NCBI RefSeq assembly: GCF_014646755.1
Contig: NZ_BMNW01000003.1
Span: forward strand, 434,001 to 498,000
Direction of reading: 5' to 3'
Source: Pseudomonas asuensis
GTDB lineage: Bacteria; Pseudomonadota; Gammaproteobacteria; Pseudomonadales; Pseudomonadaceae
Length of the DNA: 64,000 bases
Each line of letters begins with the position of its first letter. Positions within the stretch are counted from its first letter, which is position 1. This document shows, piece by piece, positions 17,178 through 25,652 of this stretch. The position numbers were made by a program, and so were the translations under genes. The notes beneath the pieces were generated by a model. It had not been told where the DNA came from. It searched no databases and saw only the letters and a program-made list of their open reading frames with translations.

Positions 17178-17555
17178 TGGTGGAGGCGGGGGGATTTGAA
17201 CCCCCGTCCGCCAGCTCTCCGCTCTTGGCGCTACATGCTTAGCCTATCTATTGAGTTAACCCATCGCGACCCGGTAGGCAGGGTGCTTTGGGCGAGCTGT
17301 ATAAGTTTTAGCCGTTACGTCTACAGCGAACTTGGCGGCGATCCTGTTCTATCTGACGATCATTTCGGGTTTACAGGCATCCCCTAATGATCGCTGGCGC
17401 CGAAGCGACCAGATGAAGGTTAGGCGGCTAGCGCGGCCCCTTCGTAGTTGGCATCGTTGGCAACTATAAGTTTGCAGCAGCTAATTTACGAGGTCTGCTA
17501 CCAGCTCGGCATGCTCCTCAAGTTTTGTTACCGGCGTCGAATCCTAATCGCCCCC
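17178..17555 (-). ncRNA. ssrA: Transfer-messenger RNA (tmRNA)
   Basis: The RNA rescues stalled ribosomes with SmpB. On the minus strand it starts GGGGGCGATTAGGATTCGAC (17555) and ends with a T-arm GGGTTCAAATCCC and CGCCTCCACCA (17178); 5' GGGGGC pairs with 3' GCCTCC to form the acceptor stem. The tag frame lies at 17461-17420 and reads ANDANYEGAALAA-stop, resuming at GCC after TAGTT. The ALAA-type end is the normal proteolysis signal. The tag is longer than the ANDDNYALAA type that I associate with many Pseudomonas, with an EGA insertion. Mature length is 378 bases, and the ends are encoded, including CCA. Confidence 0.97.
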
Positions 17556-17571
17556 TTGATGAGTACTGCTC

Positions 17572-17600
17572 ACTGTATAAATGAACAGCCGAATTGTCAA
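17572..17600 (-). promoter_or_regulatory. Sigma-70 promoter of ssrA
   Basis: On the minus strand, TTGACA (17600-17595) and TACAGT (17577-17572) are spaced by 17 bases, about 10 bases after which the mature tmRNA 5' end would follow within a short leader. Confidence 0.65.
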
Positions 17601-17851
17601 GTGCCTGATATTAAAAGGCAGAATCTAAAGAAAGTACGCTTTCTTCTTTCGGCACGTGTAAAGATGGGGGAAGCGATCCGTTTGTTCAAGGGCTGACAGA
17701 GAATTATTTTCAAATTCATGTTTGGTGTGAGATGCCCACCAGTTGCCAAACATGTTTCTAGCAGCCGTGGCTACGCCTTTGGCATTGGTCAGGGAGTCGT
17801 TCCGGTTTTTAGTAAGTCATACCCTTTATGATTATTACAGGGTAGCCCGGA

Positions 17852-18661
17852 ATGACTCAGACAAAAAAACCACTGGCTGTGGTAACAGGCGCATCAAATG
17901 GAATAGGCCTGGAGCTAGCCCGACAATTTGCTCGGAACGGCTTCGACTTACTAATCGCTTCACGTGGTAAAGGTTTGAGTGATGCCCAGCTGAGCTTGCA
18001 GGCCTTGGGTGCTCAAGTCGAGTGTGTGGCGGTTGATCTTGCGACCCATGACGGGGTACAGCAACTGTATGCAGCGTTCCGTGCATTGAATCGCCCAGTT
18101 GATGCGATTGCTATCAACGCGGGTGTAGGTGTTGGTGGCAGTTTTGTACCGGGTACCGAGGCGGAGACGACACTGGAAAGTGAGCTAAACCTTATTCAGG
18201 TCAACGTGGTTTCTGTAGTTCACCTGGCCAAATTATTCAGTCGGGACATGGTTGCTCAGGGGCAGGGACGTATGCTTTTAACCTCTTCGATTTCTGGAAC
18301 ATCGCCTGTTCCCTTTGAGGCGGTATATGGAGCGTCCAAGGCTTTTGTACGCTCATTTGGAAATGCCATAGGGAATGAAATGAAAGGGACCGGAGTCAGT
18401 GTCACTGTACTGATGCCGGGGCCGACCGAGACAAACTTTTTCCACCGTGCCGGTGAGGATGACACACAAGTAGGATCAGGCCAGAAGAATGATCCTGCTC
18501 TGGTAGCACAACAGGGGTTCGAGGCATTGATGGCCGGACAGGCGGAAGTTTATGGAGGCGGTCCAGAGGTTGAGCAGGAAGGAGAAGGGCCTAATCGCAC
18601 CGAGTCTGAGCAACAAAAGGCAGAGCGTCACCGTCAGATGTCTGAGCCCGGCTCTGCTTGA
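17852..18661 (+). CDS. Short-chain dehydrogenase/reductase (SDR)
   Basis: A 269-residue classical SDR. The NAD(P)-binding motif is TGASNGIG (residues 13-20), the Asn-Ala-Gly motif is INAGVG, and the catalytic Ser...Tyr-xxx-Lys set is TSSISG followed by YGASKAF. MPGPTETNFF is the cofactor-closing segment. The C-terminus has an unusual acidic extension rich in Gly, Glu and Gln (EVEQEGEGPNRTESEQQKAERH). The substrate cannot be read from the sequence. It stands alone, downstream of and divergent from ssrA. Confidence 0.88.
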   Translation: MTQTKKPLAVVTGASNGIGLELARQFARNGFDLLIASRGKGLSDAQLSLQALGAQVECVAVDLATHDGVQQLYAAFRALNRPVDAIAINAGVGVGGSFVPGTEAETTLESELNLIQVNVVSVVHLAKLFSRDMVAQGQGRMLLTSSISGTSPVPFEAVYGASKAFVRSFGNAIGNEMKGTGVSVTVLMPGPTETNFFHRAGEDDTQVGSGQKNDPALVAQQGFEALMAGQAEVYGGGPEVEQEGEGPNRTESEQQKAERHRQMSEPGSA

Positions 18662-18850
18662 TAGGGCCTCCATCACTTACGAGCCATATCGGGGAGCTGA
18701 GGGCTTGCCCGATGTGCAAATGCGCTTAGCTTTTACGTTATCTGCGCTTTTATCCCTGAAGTCACGATGGCTACGGTAGCTAGTGAGCTTAGTGGGCCCC
18801 TTAACGAAAGGCCAAGCCTGAATTCGCAATAGTGCTTGTCAGTCCACACG

Positions 18851-19048
18851 CTATCGCTGGCGCTTGTTGGAAGCGCTTTCTTTTTTGTAAATCCAGAATG
18901 ACATCAACGTCACTATAAGGCAAAGCGGAAGCCATAGGGCATTAGGCGAATAGCACCAGGCGTCAGTGCTGCAGGTAAAAATACTCTTATAGGGCAGCAG
19001 CAGGGCGACCAGGCCAAGGGAGGTCAGCCAGAGGGCGAAGGTGTGCAT
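18851..19048 (-). CDS. Small two-helix membrane protein
   Basis: A 65-residue frame with two hydrophobic segments (about residues 2-18 and 35-54) separated by a loop with two Cys (FTCSTDAWCYS) and a basic tail (YKKESASNKRQR). The topology is plausible for an inner-membrane small protein. No family recognised and the ribosome binding site is poor, so it is tentative. Confidence 0.45.
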   Translation of the reverse strand: MHTFALWLTSLGLVALLLPYKSIFTCSTDAWCYSPNALWLPLCLIVTLMSFWIYKKESASNKRQR

Positions 19049-19536
19049 GGTGTTCTTGCTAACGTCTCTGTGTAGATGGGCGTGCTGATTCAGAGCTTTG
19101 ATATGACCGTAAACGCAAAATTAGTTCAGGCCACTGTTTAGAAATGATCTGGGTAGCCGCTTTTATGGCTGGAGACGGGGCGATGTCAGAAATCAGGCGC
19201 ATTTTCAGGCACGGTGCTTGCTATATCCATATAAGGATGAGCAGGCACTGGTAGAAAGAATGAAAAAAGCCTCGACGAATCGAGGCTTAAAGACCATGGA
19301 GACAAGCAGATGTAGGGGTGAACTGCTTGCTAAAAGGTTATCGGAGTTTTCCTGATGTGCTTTAAGGCAAGCTGATAGACGGTTTAAAACTCAAGGCAGC
19401 ACCTTGACGCCATCAGCTATTACTTTAAAGGGCGCAGGGCTTTCCCTGACTGTGCACAGTGCTAACGATGGAATGTCGCTGAGGTTGGTTGTACTAAAGC
19501 GTTCACCTATATGCTCAAGATAGTAGGTAAGTAGTC
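19049..19536. other. Long intergenic region with a minus-strand terminator
   Basis: Nearly 490 bases hold no credible protein gene. A strong intrinsic terminator reads on the minus strand at 19263-19288, although no minus-strand protein gene lies upstream of it within the region. A short untranslated transcript ending there is possible (see findings). Confidence 0.5.
19263..19288 (-). terminator. Orphan intrinsic terminator
   Basis: AAGCCTCGA (19267-19275) pairs with TCGAGGCTT (19280-19288), loop CGAA; on the minus strand a run of six T follows. The transcription unit that it ends is not obvious. Confidence 0.75.
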
Positions 19537-19752
19537 ATGACTGACAGGATATTGGTTGTGTATAGCCAGGCCCTGGCCTCTGTATTTGGAGCGGCTCTGA
19601 AACTGGGTGTCGATCCCGACACTATTGCAGAGCAGGCCAAGCTCGATGTTGTCAGCTCGGATAAATGGGTATCGGCTGACCTTGTCGGGGATGTGCAGAT
19701 GGCAATTGAGGATGCGTTAGTTGTTGCGAAGGTTGTTGGTCGCAAGCGCTAA
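19537..19752 (+). CDS. Small hypothetical protein
   Basis: A 71-residue, mostly helical soluble protein (ALASVFGAALKLGVDPDTIAEQAKLDVV, DVQMAIEDALVVAKVVGRKR). No signal peptide and no family recognised. A GTAGGTAAG sequence precedes the start. It opens a row of three small plus-strand genes (19537-20521) with gaps of about 85 and 130 bases. Confidence 0.55.
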   Translation: MTDRILVVYSQALASVFGAALKLGVDPDTIAEQAKLDVVSSDKWVSADLVGDVQMAIEDALVVAKVVGRKR

Positions 19753-19836
19753 ACGTTTCTGAGTCGCCTTGGGTGTCTGGCTTTTAATGAGGGAGTGAGC
19801 GTTTCAAAAGCTGCACGGGCAGTCGAGAGAGTTATC

Positions 19837-20151
19837 ATGCGCAAAGATTTTGCAGTTCTATTGCTGGCATCGGCGTTGTCCCTACCTGTTCATGCTGAGC
19901 TTACGCGCGCTGACCAGTCAATTTATAACGCTCAACCTAACAAGGCCAATACGAGCCAGAACCTAAGCAAGGCTGATCTTGCATGGCATGCTACTAAAAC
20001 ATTTGGTTTTGACTGCCCTGAGGTCGTCAAGCAAAAGCCGATGCTGGGTAGCCATCATTCAATCATTACCTGTAGTACCGGCGCTCAGGTCAAGGTTCAT
20101 CCGTTACTGGATCGTCGTCCCGTAATGACGCTTGTTGTGAGTTCTTTCTAG
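19837..20151 (+). CDS. Small secreted hypothetical protein
   Basis: A 104-residue product with a signal peptide (MRKDFAVLLLASALSLPVHA) and a mature domain containing two Cys (FDCPEVV and ITCSTG) that could form one disulphide; the segment GSHHSIITCSTGAQVKVHP looks beta-rich. The ATG at 19837 follows GAGAGAG and begins the signal peptide, so a longer frame from 19795 was rejected. Periplasmic location is inferred; function is unknown. Confidence 0.7.
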   Translation: MRKDFAVLLLASALSLPVHAELTRADQSIYNAQPNKANTSQNLSKADLAWHATKTFGFDCPEVVKQKPMLGSHHSIITCSTGAQVKVHPLLDRRPVMTLVVSSF

Positions 20152-20281
20152 TTCATGCCTATTGGCACTCTTGTTTACAGAGCGACTCCAATGTTCAGGG
20201 TTTACTGTTTTATCTGAACAGTGAATGGATGTTGGATAGGGGTTGTATAACCTGACAACCTTAATGCTTGGAGGAAACGAG

Positions 20282-20521
20282 ATGACTGCCGATTATAGTC
20301 AGGGGCGTTACTTGGTATTCGGATACGGCGACAAGGCCGTTCAGATTGGCCTGATCGATAATGACGGCTTTGTGCGCTCTTCTGATGATCGGGACCAGCT
20401 GATCTACCGTATAGAAGGCGAGCAGGTATACGACATGGATGATAATTACCTGGCCGATATTGACGAAGGAACAGCGGTAACAGCCAAGGGTGAGCGGCTG
20501 TTTACCATTCAGGCAGAATAG
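20282..20521 (+). CDS. Small acidic beta-rich hypothetical protein
   Basis: A 79-residue soluble acidic protein with short alternating strands (YLVFGYGDKAVQIGLIDNDGFVR, LIYRIEGEQVYDMDDNYLADID). A near-perfect GGAGG ribosome binding site lies 8 bases before the ATG at 20282, which fixes the start. A hairpin (TCAGGGC 20523-20529 with GCCCTGA 20542-20548) follows the stop. No family recognised. Confidence 0.65.
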   Translation: MTADYSQGRYLVFGYGDKAVQIGLIDNDGFVRSSDDRDQLIYRIEGEQVYDMDDNYLADIDEGTAVTAKGERLFTIQAE

Positions 20522-20557
20522 GTCAGGGCCTCTGTGTGAGAGCCCTGACACAAAGGC

Positions 20558-21382
20558 TTAGCCTTTTTTGAAGTGCAACTCATAGTCGGGGTCGACGATG
20601 GGTTGCAAGCCACTGGCTTTGATCAGCTCGAATGAGGCATTTGAGCTGATGTACTTGATGAACTGACGGGCCTCTTCGGGGTGGGATGTATCAGGTGCCA
20701 TGCAGGCTGTATAAAGCGTCATTTTTTGCGCCTGGTCTGGTATCAGTCCTACGATATCAATGCCCTGCAAGGGGCTCAGCTCGCTGACTTGCTCCAGGCC
20801 GATTTCAGCCTCACCACTAGCAACGGCTTCACCGACCGATTTACCTGTAATTCTTTTCAATTTAGGTGCAATACGTTCTTTGACACCCATGAGGTTAAAG
20901 AGAACGTTTTCCAGATACAGGCCGCTGGCGCTTTCAGAGTAGGCAATCGATTTGGCATCCAGGAGGGTCTGCTTGAACTCTTCCATACTCCTTATGACGG
21001 GACGATCTCCTCCCAGGGGAATGGCAAGCGCAATATAAGACTTGCCAAAGTCGGCACAGCTACTTGAGTCGATATGGCCCTGCTGCTGCAGTTTGGAAAT
21101 AGCCATACGATCCAGCAGAAACACATCGGCTCGCTCACCTTCAGCAAGCCGGCTAGGGATGGTTGTAGCATCGCTGCCGCGTGCGGGAGCGATATGACCT
21201 ATTAGCTTTCTGCCAAAGGTCGCCTCATAAACAGGGCTGATTTTTTCGACAACATCCAGAGCGCCTTTGGCACAGAACAGCTGAAGTGCAGGGGGCGTTT
21301 GTGCTACTGAGCGAGCGGCCGCGTACACAGAGAGGCTCGCCGTGGTTACAGCGAACAGGAAAGCGGTAAAAATATTTTTCAT
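20558..21382 (-). CDS. ModA-like periplasmic solute-binding protein
   Basis: A 274-residue extracellular binding protein of the molybdate/sulfate/iron class II type. It has a signal peptide (MKNIFTAFLFAVTTASLSVYAAA), then LQLFCAKGALDVVEKISPVYEATFG, which parallels the ModA start; the family motifs ERADVFLLDR, YSESASGLYLENVLFNLMG, GEAEIGLEQVSELSPLQGIDIVGLIP and a C-terminal EEARQFIKYISS are also there. No permease or ATPase genes (modB, modC) are adjacent. Molybdenum-cofactor genes lie 1 kb away, but the ligand is not established. The start at 21382 begins the signal peptide; the frame extends to 21439. Confidence 0.8.
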   Translation of the reverse strand: MKNIFTAFLFAVTTASLSVYAAARSVAQTPPALQLFCAKGALDVVEKISPVYEATFGRKLIGHIAPARGSDATTIPSRLAEGERADVFLLDRMAISKLQQQGHIDSSSCADFGKSYIALAIPLGGDRPVIRSMEEFKQTLLDAKSIAYSESASGLYLENVLFNLMGVKERIAPKLKRITGKSVGEAVASGEAEIGLEQVSELSPLQGIDIVGLIPDQAQKMTLYTACMAPDTSHPEEARQFIKYISSNASFELIKASGLQPIVDPDYELHFKKG

Positions 21383-21538
21383 AAGCCGAGCTGATCCAGC
21401 CAAATATAGGGCGAGATCGCTTCCTTTACAGGTAAACACAACCGGAGCCGGGATATTACGTGAACAGGGCGCTTATGTGGGAAGCAAAGGACAAGACGTT
21501 TGGTAAAATGCTGTCAAAAGACAAGGATTAGAAGCAAC

Positions 21539-21561
21539 AAAGCCCGCAAGTGGCGGGCTTT
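21539..21561 (-). terminator. Intrinsic terminator after tRNA-Pro
   Basis: AAAGCCCGC pairs with GCGGGCTTT over a 5-base loop. On the minus strand it lies about 30 bases past the tRNA CCA end. Confidence 0.75.
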
Positions 21562-21591
21562 GTTGGCCTAACTGCGATTAGGCCGGGATAC

Positions 21592-21668
21592 TGGTCGGAG
21601 CGACTGGATTCGAACCAGCGACCTTCTCGTCCCGAACGAGACGCGCTACCAAGCTGCGCTACGCTCCG
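21592..21668 (-). tRNA. tRNA-Pro (CGG)
   Basis: 77 bases, CGGAGCG acceptor paired with CGCTCCG, D-arm GCGCAGCTTGGTAGCGC, anticodon loop TTCGGGA (anticodon CGG) on a TCTCG/CGAGA stem, T-arm CTGGTTCGAATCCAG and encoded CCA. Confidence 0.97.
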
Positions 21669-21681
21669 AAAGATGGCGCGC

Positions 21682-21709
21682 ATTTTACCTAAAAACTTTT
21701 TGCAGACAA
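21682..21709 (-). promoter_or_regulatory. Promoter of tRNA-Pro with GC-rich discriminator
   Basis: On the minus strand TTGTCT and TAAAAT are spaced by 16 bases, followed by GCGCGCC before the tRNA 5' end. A GC-rich discriminator of this kind is typical of stringently controlled stable-RNA promoters. Confidence 0.7.
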
Positions 21710-21748
21710 GGTTTTAGGTGAATTTTTTTGCGCGCCAACTGCGAAACC

Positions 21749-21970
21749 TTACAGCTCTTTGATTGTACGAACCTGATCCTTATTGATGCGGGCAGGTTTG
21801 CCATCCAGCTGCTCGAATTCATAGAAGCCAGAGTCATTATCGTACTTAGGCGTATCTACTGCCTGGATTTCACGTCCATCATTCAGCGTGATCACTGAAG
21901 GTGTGGAGCAACCAGCCAGAACGGTAAAACCAAGAGCCAGCAAGCAGGCAGGTAGAATCCGGGTTCTCAT
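21749..21970 (-). CDS. YgdI/YgdR-family lipoprotein
   Basis: A 73-residue lipoprotein: signal MRTRILPACLLALGFTVLAGC with lipobox LAGC, then the small SH3-like domain typical of YgdI/YgdR (VITLNDGREIQAVDTPKYDNDSGFYEFEQLDGKPARINKDQVRTIKEL). AAGGAG lies 7 bases before the ATG at 21970. The function of the family is unknown. It is downstream of mobA on the opposite side from tRNA-Pro. Confidence 0.9.
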   Translation of the reverse strand: MRTRILPACLLALGFTVLAGCSTPSVITLNDGREIQAVDTPKYDNDSGFYEFEQLDGKPARINKDQVRTIKEL

Positions 21971-22014
21971 GTGCAATCTCCTTTTAAACGCACGTTTAAT
22001 GAAATTGTGACCTG

Positions 22015-22614
22015 TTACCTTCCGTCAGGTTCCGAAAGCTCCAATAAGCTGTGCTCATCGTTCATGTTGGCAAGACGCTGGTCCTGCTCATTAACCGTCA
22101 ATGCTCGTGCGCCCAAGGGAATGAAAACACCGCGGGGGCTGCGCTCGCCTGTTTGCCAGGCCTTTTCAATAGTGTCTTTCTGCAGGGTAGGAAGCACTGA
22201 AAATAAGGGTTCCCAGAACCGCCCCTGCCGGACCATGACCGGTGCGTCGGGTGCTTCCTGGGCGCAACGATGCAGCTGAATCAGGAGGTCGGTATCAATG
22301 AGTGGTGCATCGCATGGCAGGACAATCATCCAGCGATGACGCGCCACCTTGAGTCCCGCACGAATGCCGGTCAGCGGCCCTGGAAAATCAGGCTCTGCAT
22401 CACTGACGATCTGATCGGCGTATTGTGAGTAGCGCTCGGCATTACGATTACAGGAGATAATGAGGTCGTCCGTTAAGGGGCGGACCACTCTGTACATGTG
22501 CTCAATCAGTGGAATGCCGTGCCACTCAATCAGGCCTTTATCTCTTCCCCCCATACGCTGACCACGGCCACCGGCAAGAAGAAGGATGGAACAGTCGCAA
22601 AGGAGTGCAGGCAT
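22015..22614 (-). CDS. mobA: Molybdenum cofactor guanylyltransferase MobA
   Basis: A 199-residue enzyme that attaches GMP to molybdopterin to make the MGD cofactor needed by the assimilatory nitrate reductase. The nucleotide-binding motif LLLAGGRGQRMGGRDKGL (residues about 11-28), the LPCDAPLID metal site and PGPLTGIRAGL are all typical. An AGGA ribosome binding site precedes the ATG by 8 bases. It is divergent from moaB-moeA with 149 bases between. Confidence 0.95.
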   Translation of the reverse strand: MPALLCDCSILLLAGGRGQRMGGRDKGLIEWHGIPLIEHMYRVVRPLTDDLIISCNRNAERYSQYADQIVSDAEPDFPGPLTGIRAGLKVARHRWMIVLPCDAPLIDTDLLIQLHRCAQEAPDAPVMVRQGRFWEPLFSVLPTLQKDTIEKAWQTGERSPRGVFIPLGARALTVNEQDQRLANMNDEHSLLELSEPDGR

Positions 22615-22763
22615 GTAAGAGTCCTGGTTCTGATACAGAGTGCCAGTGTAACGCGGCTTTGGTAGAAGTGGCGGGGCGACGGTTTGTCTCTATCCAGATC
22701 GCTACGTAGCGGCCCAGCCTGTGTTATAAAAATGTCTCTTACCTGCCGTTTTGGATGATTGTT

Positions 22764-23303
22764 ATGAGCTCTAAGGCCGATGCGGTCTTTGTACCGCTGA
22801 ATATTGCCGTTCTGACTGTCAGCGATACCCGTACTTTCGAAACCGACACGTCGGGACAGTTGCTGGTTGACCGCCTTACCGAGGCGGGACATTTTCTGGC
22901 TGCTCGCGTGTTGCTAAAGGATGACCTCTATAAAATCCGCGCTCAGGTTGCCCACTGGATTGCTGATGAGACTGTTCAGGTTGTTGTTATCACGGGTGGT
23001 ACTGGTTTTACCGGACGTGATAGCACGCCGGAGGCGGTAGCCTGCCTGCTGGACAAGCAGGTCGATGGGTTTGGTGAGTACTTCCGGCAGATCTCTGCGA
23101 CAGACATCGGCACATCTACGGTCCAGTCCCGTGCCCTGGCAGGGTTGGCCAACGGTACGCTAGTGTGCTGTTTGCCTGGCTCTACAGGTGCCTGCCGTAC
23201 CGGTTGGGATGGCATTCTGGCGGAGCAACTGGACAATCGTCATCGCCCCTGTAACTTTGTGCCGCATTTGAAGAAGGCTGAGCCCTGTGGGCCGCGCGGA
23301 TGA
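22764..23303 (+). CDS. moaB: Molybdopterin biosynthesis protein MoaB
   Basis: A 179-residue protein of the MoaB/MogA family that adenylylates molybdopterin or assists molybdenum insertion. The MPT-binding motif ITGGTGFTGRDSTPEA (about residues 75-90) and the C-terminal CLPGSTGACRTGWDGILAEQLDNRHRP are characteristic. Two ATGs are in frame (22755 and 22764); the second gives the usual family length and has GGAT 8 bases upstream. The stop codon overlaps the start of moeA by 4 bases. Confidence 0.93.
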   Translation: MSSKADAVFVPLNIAVLTVSDTRTFETDTSGQLLVDRLTEAGHFLAARVLLKDDLYKIRAQVAHWIADETVQVVVITGGTGFTGRDSTPEAVACLLDKQVDGFGEYFRQISATDIGTSTVQSRALAGLANGTLVCCLPGSTGACRTGWDGILAEQLDNRHRPCNFVPHLKKAEPCGPRG

Positions 23304-24496
23304 GCCTGTTACCTATTGAAGAGGCACTGGCCCGTCTTCTGGGGATGGCCGATGCCGATGCGATTACCGAAACGGAGCGCGTTTCCCTGGCTGAGGCTGA
23401 AGGGCGCGTGCTGGCCTTGCCGGTTATAGCAGGGCTTGATCTGCCGCCGTGGTCCAACAGCGCCATGGACGGCTATGCCTTGCGGTTTGAAGATCTTCAG
23501 GGTGAACCTCTATCCGTCAGCCAGCGTATCTTTGCAGGTCAAAGCCCGGAGCCCCTCAAGCCAGGAACCTGCGCACGTATCTTTACCGGGGCACCGATGC
23601 CTGAAGGTGCCGATACGGTAGAAATGCAGGAAAACACCGAGGTTCTGGATGACGGCCGTATTCGCTTTATGGAGACGCTTAAGCCCGGCAAAAATGTTCG
23701 CCTGAAGGGTAACGAGACCCGCCAGGGCGATACGGTGCTGGACGCTGGCAAGCGACTGGGACCAATTGAGCTGGGTATTGCAGCGTCACTGGGCTGCGCG
23801 ACCCTTGAGGTATTCAGGCGCCCGCGGGTGGCGATCCTGTCGACCGGCGATGAGCTGGTCGAGCCGGGTAAGCCATTGGGGCCGGGCCAGATTTACAACA
23901 GTAACCGTACGGTTCTGGCATCTTGGCTCAAGCGGCTAGGCTGCGAAGTAATCGATGCCGGCATCCTGCCTGATGATCTGGAGCGCACCCGTGAGCAGCT
24001 GGGACAACTGCAGTCAGCAGACCTGATTCTTTCGACAGGCGGCGTATCGGTAGGCGAGGCGGATTTCTTGGGGCAGGCCCTGCGCGAGGCAGGTGAGCTG
24101 ACCCTTTGGAAGCTGGCGCTCAAGCCTGGCAAGCCGTTGACCTGTGGCCGCTATAATGGCGTGCCGGTTATTGGCCTGCCGGGTAATCCGGCGTCTACTC
24201 TGGTGACGTTTGGGCTGCTGGCTCGTCCTTACCTGCTGCGGCGTATGGGGGTGCAAAATGTCGAGCCTCTCCAGCTGCAGGTTGCTGCCGGGTTCAGCTG
24301 GACACGTGTAGGGGATCGCCGTGAATACCAGCGCGCTCGTCTGGAAAATGGCCGAGTCGTTCCTCATCGCGACCAGGGGTCCAATGTCTTGCGCACTGCG
24401 GCGTGGGCGGATGGACTGGTAGAGGTACGAGAGGGACGAACCATCGCCGAAGGCGATTTGGTAGGCTTTATTCCCATGAGTGAGTTGATTGGCTAA
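23300..24496 (+). CDS. moeA: Molybdopterin molybdenumtransferase MoeA
   Basis: A 398-residue enzyme that inserts molybdate into adenylylated molybdopterin. Family motifs in order: PPWSNSAMDGYALR, IFTGAPMPEGADTVEMQE, GKNVRLKGNETRQGD, VAILSTGDELVEPG, LSTGGVSVGEADFLG, LKPGKPLTCGRYNGVPVIGLPGNPAS. The ATG overlaps the moaB stop (ATGA), indicating translational coupling. It works with MobA and MoaB on the cofactor of the nitrate reductase at 51883-54618. Confidence 0.96.
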   Translation: MSLLPIEEALARLLGMADADAITETERVSLAEAEGRVLALPVIAGLDLPPWSNSAMDGYALRFEDLQGEPLSVSQRIFAGQSPEPLKPGTCARIFTGAPMPEGADTVEMQENTEVLDDGRIRFMETLKPGKNVRLKGNETRQGDTVLDAGKRLGPIELGIAASLGCATLEVFRRPRVAILSTGDELVEPGKPLGPGQIYNSNRTVLASWLKRLGCEVIDAGILPDDLERTREQLGQLQSADLILSTGGVSVGEADFLGQALREAGELTLWKLALKPGKPLTCGRYNGVPVIGLPGNPASTLVTFGLLARPYLLRRMGVQNVEPLQLQVAAGFSWTRVGDRREYQRARLENGRVVPHRDQGSNVLRTAAWADGLVEVREGRTIAEGDLVGFIPMSELIG

Positions 24497-24637
24497 TGCC
24501 CTGACGACATGGGAGAGCTTTGGCTTTCCCATGTGGGTTCCAGAGCGGTTGGTCTATCACAAATCACGCCAGTCTCAAGGAACATGAACTCTTTGGCGAA
24601 GTCCTACTGACACTCGACTTTGCTGGGTGCTCTGTTC

Positions 24638-25591
24638 ATGAATGTTCCTGTCACCGTCTCCAATTCCAATGAAAAAACACTGCTGATTCTCAATGGTAAT
24701 CAGGCAACCAATGATGATGTCCGAGCAGCGGTTGACGCTCGCCGTGCCACCGGCAAAGCGATTGATGTTCGGGTAACCTGGGAAAATGGCGATGCGGCCC
24801 GCTTTGTTGAAGATGCCGTGGCGGCCGGTTACACGCATCTGGTAGCAGGGGGAGGTGACGGCACGCTCAAGCTGGTAGCCGAGGCCTTGGCTCGTACGCG
24901 CTCCGATGCGTCGCTGGCCCTGATGCCCCTGGGAACTGCTAATGACTTTGCCCGGGCGGCAGGTATACCGGCTGACCCTGCCGAGGCACTGGCGCTTCTG
25001 GATACACCGGCGCAACCGATTGACTTGATTGAGGCAGATGGCGAGATGTTTCTCAACATGGCCACTGGCGGGTTTGGGTCACAAGTGACGGCTAATACCT
25101 CCTCCGAGCTCAAGCGTGTACTGGGTGGCACAGCCTATTTATTGACGGGCCTTACGCGATTTGCAGAAGTGCGATCCGCCTATGGCCGTTTTGAGGGGCC
25201 GGATTTCGAGTGGGAAGGTGAGTTTCTGGCTATGGGGATTGGCAATGGCCGGCAAGCGGGCGGTGGTCATGTACTGTGCCCGAATGCAATCGTCAATGAC
25301 GGTATGTTGGATCTGACCATTCTGCCCACACCGCAGGATCTAATGGGAACGTTGGGCTCCTGGTTTTCCGGTGGGTTTGCCAGCGAGGACCTATTCATTC
25401 GCACCCGGTTGCCCTGGGTTGAGGTTTCCGCCAGCGAGGGGGTCGATATGAACCTCGATGGTGAGCCTATGCACAGTTCCAAGGTACGTTTCGTCGTGCG
25501 CTCAGCTGCGTTGAATGTACATCTACCAACGGATTCCGTGCTGCTGGGAAATCCATCAACCCTGTTACTGACGTCTGACCCCGTTTCCTGA
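24638..25591 (+). CDS. yegS: Lipid kinase YegS
   Basis: A 317-residue member of the diacylglycerol/sphingosine kinase fold. The N-terminal TLLILNGNQA, the nucleotide-binding GGGDGTLKLV and the MPLGTANDFARA motif identify it as YegS, and FLNMATGGFGSQVTANTS and the late DMNLDGEPMHS fit the family. It is predicted to phosphorylate a lipid such as phosphatidylglycerol. The ATG at 24638 was chosen because the six upstream in-frame codons from a TTG do not match the family. It is followed by crtZ on the same strand with 61 bases between. Confidence 0.93.
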   Translation: MNVPVTVSNSNEKTLLILNGNQATNDDVRAAVDARRATGKAIDVRVTWENGDAARFVEDAVAAGYTHLVAGGGDGTLKLVAEALARTRSDASLALMPLGTANDFARAAGIPADPAEALALLDTPAQPIDLIEADGEMFLNMATGGFGSQVTANTSSELKRVLGGTAYLLTGLTRFAEVRSAYGRFEGPDFEWEGEFLAMGIGNGRQAGGGHVLCPNAIVNDGMLDLTILPTPQDLMGTLGSWFSGGFASEDLFIRTRLPWVEVSASEGVDMNLDGEPMHSSKVRFVVRSAALNVHLPTDSVLLGNPSTLLLTSDPVS

Positions 25592-25652
25592 TCCAGGTCG
25601 TGCATAAACGGGTTTCAGGCAGTAAGGTAAAAGGGTAATCCTGGAGCCAGAC

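Noticed and set aside
17448-17696. Small protein-like frames over the tmRNA
   Set aside because: They lie within the ssrA gene or its promoter, where the RNA structure fully explains the sequence.
24620-24637. TTG start for yegS
   Set aside because: The six extra residues do not match the family; the downstream ATG at 24638 fits the usual N-terminus.
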